Source: Bimastos eiseni
Lineage: Eukaryota; Annelida; Clitellata; Crassiclitellata; Lumbricidae
Direction of reading: 5' to 3'
NCBI GenBank assembly: GCA_959347315.1
Contig: OY365809.1
Location: 6,233,853-6,297,852, forward strand
DNA length: 64,000 bases
The notes under the pieces are model-generated. The model did not search any database. It was not told the DNA's origin and was given only the letters and a program-made list of their open reading frames with translations. The position numbers and the translations under genes are program-made. Of this stretch, positions 58,611 through 64,000 are shown piece by piece. Position 1 is the stretch's first letter. Each line of letters begins with the position of its first letter.

Positions 58611-60814
58611 TGTAGACTCCTACCTATGCATGGGTCTTTTGTTAAACTCATGAGAGCCTAAAATTGTGTGTCGTTTGTAGGCCTATGTGTGTTTATGCAT
58701 AATTGTAGGAATATTATGAGTATACATGTACGAGTAGGCATAAATATAGAAAAAACTGTTTTCCGTTTTTTATTCGTTCTCGTTTTCTTCGTTTTTATTC
58801 TTCGTTCCGCTATTTTATTTATATGGAACTTCATTAAAAATTGCTTTCCGTTGTCTCAAGTGGCATCAGCGTCCGTATGTGAAAGATATCGGTCCATTTT
58901 GAATTTATTTGAATTTATTCACTCAAGGAAAAAACGCCCGTGTTGCAAGAAAGTGTGAAATGTTGTCTTTGCGCACAGTAAGCTCCGGCTGATAAACTGC
59001 CTAATATTATTGCAATTAAAACCTGTTCAGTGGTTCCTCATGCGAAGATGAAGAGTAATATACGAAATTAAGTTCCATGTCAGCTGCCTGGGATTTTAGG
59101 TTTTATATAAGTAGTCCTACAACTTCATGGGTACAAATTTTAATTGAGTTCACTCTGCAGTGTACTTACATAGTTTAGTTATTTAGTAAACTTACCTGCA
59201 TTAGTTTATGTCAGCATGGGCTTGTGGGGACTAAGGCCTGCGTTTACCAATTTAACTTAAACAGGTTTCAAGCTTTCAGTATTTTTTATTTCTTAAGTAT
59301 GTTGTTAAACCATACTGTGTGTGTTAAAAACGAAAAGATTGTCTTAGATTAATGTTACCTAGTGCTATAGGAGAAAGTTGAGTTATTTGCTGATTAAATT
59401 TGAACTGTGTGAGCTAGGTTGTGCTATATAATAATTCAGTACAAGATCGTAATAAAGTAAAATTATTTTATTTTCCGTTTTCCCCAGTTTTCTTTAGTTA
59501 TTTCTTATTTTAGAAATTGTTGTTTTTTTCAATTTTTTCATAGTCTACGTTTTCTAGATCTATGCATGCAGGTGTGTTTGTGTGCGTGCGAGGCATTCTG
59601 GCAGGTTTTCTTCCTCCCTGGTATCCAATGGCAACTAAGCGCTTTTTAAAATCGCTTTTAGAAATTCCGTCAAATCGTAGGCCTACCTTGTTTGGACTGC
59701 AGCGTAGCAATGCGGTTTGGAACGACACCCTGTCACCTATGAAGTCTCATAGGCTGATAGGTATCACCTGGATAGGTATTCGATTATGCCAAGCCTCCTT
59801 TTCTTCTGGATTCCTTCCTCTGAATCGTTCGTACAGACTCTGGTTACTTTTAGACAGATCGCGCTCGTTTTTAAGCCTGGCGCTTAGAATAGCTAGAAAT
59901 AGCGGTACCATGCGTCATCCATATATGGACTGCGCGGTCGGCGATCGGGAACCTACCGTGATTGGCTGATCGAAACAGAGCCTTCTGAACATTAATCAGA
60001 CTGAGCACCAGGTCCACCGGAAGCTTTTAATAAACAGTCGATTTCTTAAGATTTTAACAGACATTAGACTCGTTGTATGGATGTTTCTGGGGCCCTTTCG
60101 TTCTGTCTAGAACGCCTATTGAATGGCTGCTTGTGTGTTTCTCCTGTCTGCTGCTTGCCTGTACTTGAAACCACGTGAACCTAAATCTAGAGACAACTAA
60201 TGTTAAGTGGGTGATTACTCGTTAGCTCTGCACAACTTGTCGCAATAGTAATTTGTGAGTCAAAGTTTATATTGCACCACTTGAGGAGAAAGTCAACGGC
60301 TACGCTCAGGGTCACTTTGAGCTCAACGAATTGTTAAGCTTGACTTCATTTCTTCCTGATTGAAGTTTTTTTTATAGATGATTAACATTTAAGTGGCCTA
60401 GGTGTGTATATCTGAAGGGTACGGAATTTATACGACTTTGGCTTTTCAATAGGCAACAGATGGATGCCTCAGCCTGGCTTAAAAACTAGCGCTTAATGTC
60501 GTTGCCCTGCATTATATTAATAGGTTTTTTAAAATAAAATTCTTTACTCATTTCAAACTGACTGACAGCTGTATGATTACAAGAATAGTATGAACGGATG
60601 ACCACGAGTATTACAGGATTTTAATCTAACCGTATGACTGCAATATTAGGCGCCCATAACGTCCTACATATAATTTGACGAACGCCGCCTAGCGAATGGG
60701 CGATTGGTCAACCTTATGACATCCTACTGCTCTTCACGCCAGTGAGGTACCCATTACACTATGGACAGTGGACACCCAACATTGATTTCTGCGACTCTTA
60801 TCATCTTATGCATA
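58611..60814. other. No named gene; one exon-like stretch
   Basis: Apart from the candidate exon at 59768-59892 nothing is recognised. Positions 59562-59969 are open on the plus strand and part is open on the minus strand, which weakens both. Confidence 0.5.
59768..59892 (-). CDS. Possible internal exon, unknown protein
   Basis: The minus strand has an acceptor ATTTCTAG (AG at 59894-59893) and a donor CCAG|GTGATA (59767-59762). The enclosed frame reads SARLKNERDLSKSNQSLYER and FRGRNPEEKEAWHNRI, a charged, helix-like composition that is not repeat-driven. No domain is recognised, no neighbouring exon was found, and a transposon remnant is a possible alternative. Confidence 0.3.
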
Positions 60815-61820
60815 GGGACCGTTCACATATTATATAACGCTCAAGAGGTAGGTAGGTGGGTTCCGGTTTTGTTAGCGTTATATTGTGTAGTATTGCGGGG
60901 GGTAGGTTGAAGGTTTCGTTACATAACAAACTATTTTCAGCTTATGCTATTTTGCCTGTTTTCCTGCCAATTGGAAATTCCATGTACCATGGACCTTCAT
61001 TGTTTAATCGAAGTTTACAATACGTTGTGGACCAAAACTAGCACCATTAGCTGCCACCTGGCGAATTGATTTGACGTTCTTACTTATTTTTTGTAAATAA
61101 ACTTTTAACAATTTCCTGTTTGCACTTTTTCTGTATCCATCATACGCTATTTAATCGGTAGAGTTGTACGGCGAACTTATCGATAAATACCTGATAGTGC
61201 AACATTAAACCAATCCATTCTGTGTGATACTGTATACCTCATTTCTATTGCAAACAGGACGGAAACTAAAATGGTGTTTTAGGAAGAATTTACATCACTA
61301 CCATGTATTATCATGCTGTATTAGTAGGCCTACGTATAGATACATGGTAACAATCGTCGACTATCCAATTAGTTACAGTAATGAAAAGGGAACTTAGTGT
61401 CATTAAAAGTCTGATTATTAAGATGCAGAGGAACTCCATACATCCGGTCTAATCATCACTGGCACGAGCTAGAAAGTACACAATTTTAAGGTAGCTATAA
61501 TTTGTTATATAGCTAATTGGACATATGATGATTTTTTACTGCAGGTCTTGAAATAGATAAAGGCAATTACCAGCTAAATCACTACTATTAAAGTGCTAAC
61601 TAACATTGTATTGTTATAAAAGTTTCAAATTGTGCAATACAATTATGTCGATTTTATGTCTTTTAACGTGCTGATAGACTGGGGTGGGGTAGGGGGTAGG
61701 TAACATATCTGTTATATAATAAAGGGGTTGGGGTCACAGCTGTTGTTATATAACGTTATTAGGGGTAGGGGTGGGCCAAAAATTGGGATTTTATGCGTTA
61801 TATAATATGTGAACGGCCCC
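60815..61820. mobile_element. 1 kb DNA element with 26-bp inverted repeats
   Basis: The ends GGGACCGTTCACATATTA and, reversed, GGGGCCGTTCACATATTA continue through TATAACGC with only one mismatch in 26. ATA flanks both sides (60812-60814, 61821-61823), so the target duplication is 2-3 bases. Subterminal GGTAGG and GGGGTAGGGG words occur inside each end (60846-60908; 61679-61770). No transposase is seen. I cannot assign the superfamily; the G-rich ends and short duplication argue against hAT. Confidence 0.82.
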
Positions 61821-61872
61821 ATACGGTATATCAGTCAAAATCCTAAGTGTATATATTTGAGGTTTCTAATTT

Positions 61873-62090
61873 GCAGGAACGGGGTCTCGAGACCGCGGTC
61901 TTGGTCTCGAGACCGTCTCGAAACAGGAAAACTGCGGTCTCGGTCTTGGTCTTAGTATCGAATGCATCGGTTTTGGTCTTGGTCTCGGACCATCGGCCTT
62001 AGTCTCGGTTTTGGTTTCGAATGCGTCGGTCTTGGTCTTGGAACGGTCTTAGGATTGGTTTCCGTCTTAAATTGGCGTTCTTGGTCTTTT
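61873..62090. repeat. GGTCTCGGTCTTGGTCTTGG tandem repeat, first block
   Basis: Six-base units GGTCTC/GGTCTT, interspersed with GACCATCGG and GAATGCGTCGG. It is the reverse complement type of the GAGACC/AAGACC words inside the hAT-like element at 57593, so it may be a piece of a related element. Confidence 0.85.
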
Positions 62091-62605
62091 GCTGTATCAG
62101 AGCAATTATTTCGATATTTGTCGGTTTTTTCGATTATTAGAGACAGCGGATGTTTAGGCCCTACGCAATTGTTATAGATTTATGGCGTGCTGATCATCTT
62201 TATATACATGTTGGGCCGAAAAATGTATTTTCAACGGGGTCAGCCATTTCAAAATTTGCTTTCACAAATTTCAAGGTTTTGGAACAATTTAATAATTATG
62301 TGGTCGGCCACGTGTAGACACTGTTAACCAACAATTCTGAGGCCCGTGATACAAGTACAGGATTCAAACGGAACGCTAACCTACATGTTCAGCTGTCTTA
62401 AAGTATTTACCTATCGCATAGGGCCTACTGTAAGTACTCTATAGTGTTATATTCTCTGGCAGAAGCCAAGAGTTGAATCCTCAAAAGTTCAGAGTGGCCG
62501 CGGAAAAACTGTTTTCCGGACCATTATTAAGCAATAAAATTAATGTTTTAAGCGTGTCATTCCGTTTTAGCGTCTAAATACAATATTGAATTGTTTATGA
62601 AAAAG

Positions 62606-62768
62606 AGTATCGGTCTTGGTCTTGGTCTTGGACCATCGGTCTCGGTCTTGGTCTCGGACCACTCGGTCTCGGTCTTGGTCTTGGTCTTGGACCACTCGGT
62701 CTTGGACCACTCGGTCTTGGACCACTCGGTCTTGGTCTCGGTCTTGGTCTTGAGCTTTTGGTCTCGTG
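62606..62768. repeat. GGTCTTGGTCTTGGACCACTC tandem repeat, second block
   Basis: The same hexamer family as at 61873-62090, with three successive GGACCACTCGGTCTT units. About 515 bases of non-repeat DNA separate the two blocks. No transposon ends were identified around the pair. Confidence 0.88.
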
Positions 62769-64000
62769 CCAATTTGTTTCTATGACCGCTTGGCCCGCCG
62801 ACAAAAATTCCAGTCCTCCCATGCAGGTACTTGAACTTGAAATTTGAAGTTAAAGTTTAAACTTTGACGAAAGTTGGCATTTTATATTTCAAAAATGACA
62901 ATACAATAACGGCTATGCTTAGATGCGTGATGTTTAAACTGATTTTAGCTAAGTGCCAGTAATATTATATTTAGGCCTAAAAAGCTTAAAACATAAACTT
63001 CACCTTGTATGACTGATTGTTATAGGCTATAGTTTTCATAACTTGATTGCGGGTCCTGTCAGGTTCCCTTAACATCGCTGGGTCCCTGGGCATATGCTCA
63101 TCTGGTCCTCTCGGCGGGACGATGTACCGCATTCTTGAAAATTTTGAACTCCCATACAAAGATATTATCTCACTTGAAGACACGTGCATGACATTGCCAC
63201 TTTTTAAACCATTACTTAAACTTGTGCCGACAAGTTTTTCGCCTAGAGATCTACTTATAATGTTACTTGGAAAGCAGCGTATATATTATATTTAATATAT
63301 ATTTATATATACGTAGCCTACACCCTTACTGCACTTTCGCCAATTATAATTGCTTCGACGTCCTTGACCTTCGTTTTGCGTGCAGTGACTACAGAATTTT
63401 ACGACAACCTGGTCTGTGAATGAAACTTGCGTGGGTGTGAAGAACTATAATAGGTCTATTGTGTGAGCTAACAAGAGGGATGTGGCGTCAAAAGTCCAGT
63501 GCGTGGTTGAATTCAGCCGGTTGCAACCGGACCTGAGATACGCCACAGAAAAGACTACACCCACACTCAACCCAACCTCTGAGTACGCTTCTGTTACGAC
63601 AATCGACCAAATGGACATTGTCTCACACATTTTATGCTTACCCGAATAGGAAATAGCTAAAATAATCAGTCGCCAGGCTTACGTTTGAATTCTAAAGATC
63701 AAGAGATCCGGCACTAATCTGTAAGAGCAAGTTAAAAAGCCTTGACAAAAGCATTATGGGCGTTTTCTCGAGTGTTTTTGTATGTTGGCACGTAGGACCA
63801 TACAAAAGTCAATTTACATATATGAAGTATATTCATCGACAATATTATGTTTAACTTAGGCCTTCATCTAGATTCATCCCAGCAGTAATAAAGTTCGAGT
63901 TGACCAATTTAAGCGGCGTTGCTATAATTATATGGAGCAACGTTCAATGACCTGTAGTCGGAAATGCACTTAACTGAGTTATGCACATATGTGATATGCA
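62769..64000. other. No named gene; one open stretch at 62986-63210
   Basis: The minus strand at 62986-63210 is open for about 75 codons with a mixed composition (SKFSRMRYIVPPRGPDEHMP), but the plus strand is open too over most of it. No domain and no splice pair. The remainder is AT-rich. Confidence 0.45.

Overview
This is eukaryotic nuclear DNA, gene-poor and repeat-rich. Coding parts are split by GT-AG introns, and the rest is dominated by microsatellites, minisatellites, LINE debris and short DNA transposons. The recurring AGGCCTA-type words, the retroelement mix and the divergence of the two recognisable transcription-factor genes suggest a marine invertebrate, most likely a deuterostome such as an echinoderm. 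That placement is inference, not proof.

Genes. (1) At the left edge, on the minus strand, lie two exons of a LIM-homeobox gene of the Lhx2/9 (apterous) type: LIM1 at 3437-3760 and LIM2 at 1-328. They join in phase across a 3.1 kb intron. The homeobox would lie beyond the left end. (2) At 50985-53832, minus strand, is a three-exon bZIP gene of the Fos/ATF3/BATF kind (about 488 aa). A long Ser- and Trp-rich N-terminal exon carries a tryptophan repeat, a 108-nt exon carries the basic region, and a final exon carries the zipper. (3) At 46972-47106, minus strand, is a probable first exon of a secreted or membrane protein, with a signal peptide, a strong splice donor and a TATA box upstream. A few other exon-like stretches are listed at low confidence.

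Mobile elements. The most striking feature is an intact 984-codon reverse transcriptase/endonuclease ORF (35827-38781, minus) of the restriction-like-endonuclease LINE group (R2/R4/NeSL type). It is flanked on both sides by (TAA)n, as known for the Dong element of the R4 clade. Other elements are: hAT-like DNA transposons with 8-bp target duplications (6527-7158, 10686-11447, 57593-58416, and probably 21403-21715); a TA-flanked inverted-repeat family with two copies (25638-26539, 48361-48527); a 1 kb element with 26-bp inverted repeats (60815-61820); a decayed mariner (7312-7976); at least six broken CR1/L2/Jockey-like LINE fragments; and tRNA-derived SINEs.

Repeats. There is a 1.1 kb (GTAT)n array (32640-33774), a 2 kb zone in which a pyrimidine tract is followed by a purine tract (18715-20780), a decayed array rich in CRE-like TTACGTCA words (43466-44530), a 45-bp-period minisatellite (44780-45300), and many simple repeats. 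Nearly all long open frames other than the genes above are artefacts of simple repeats.
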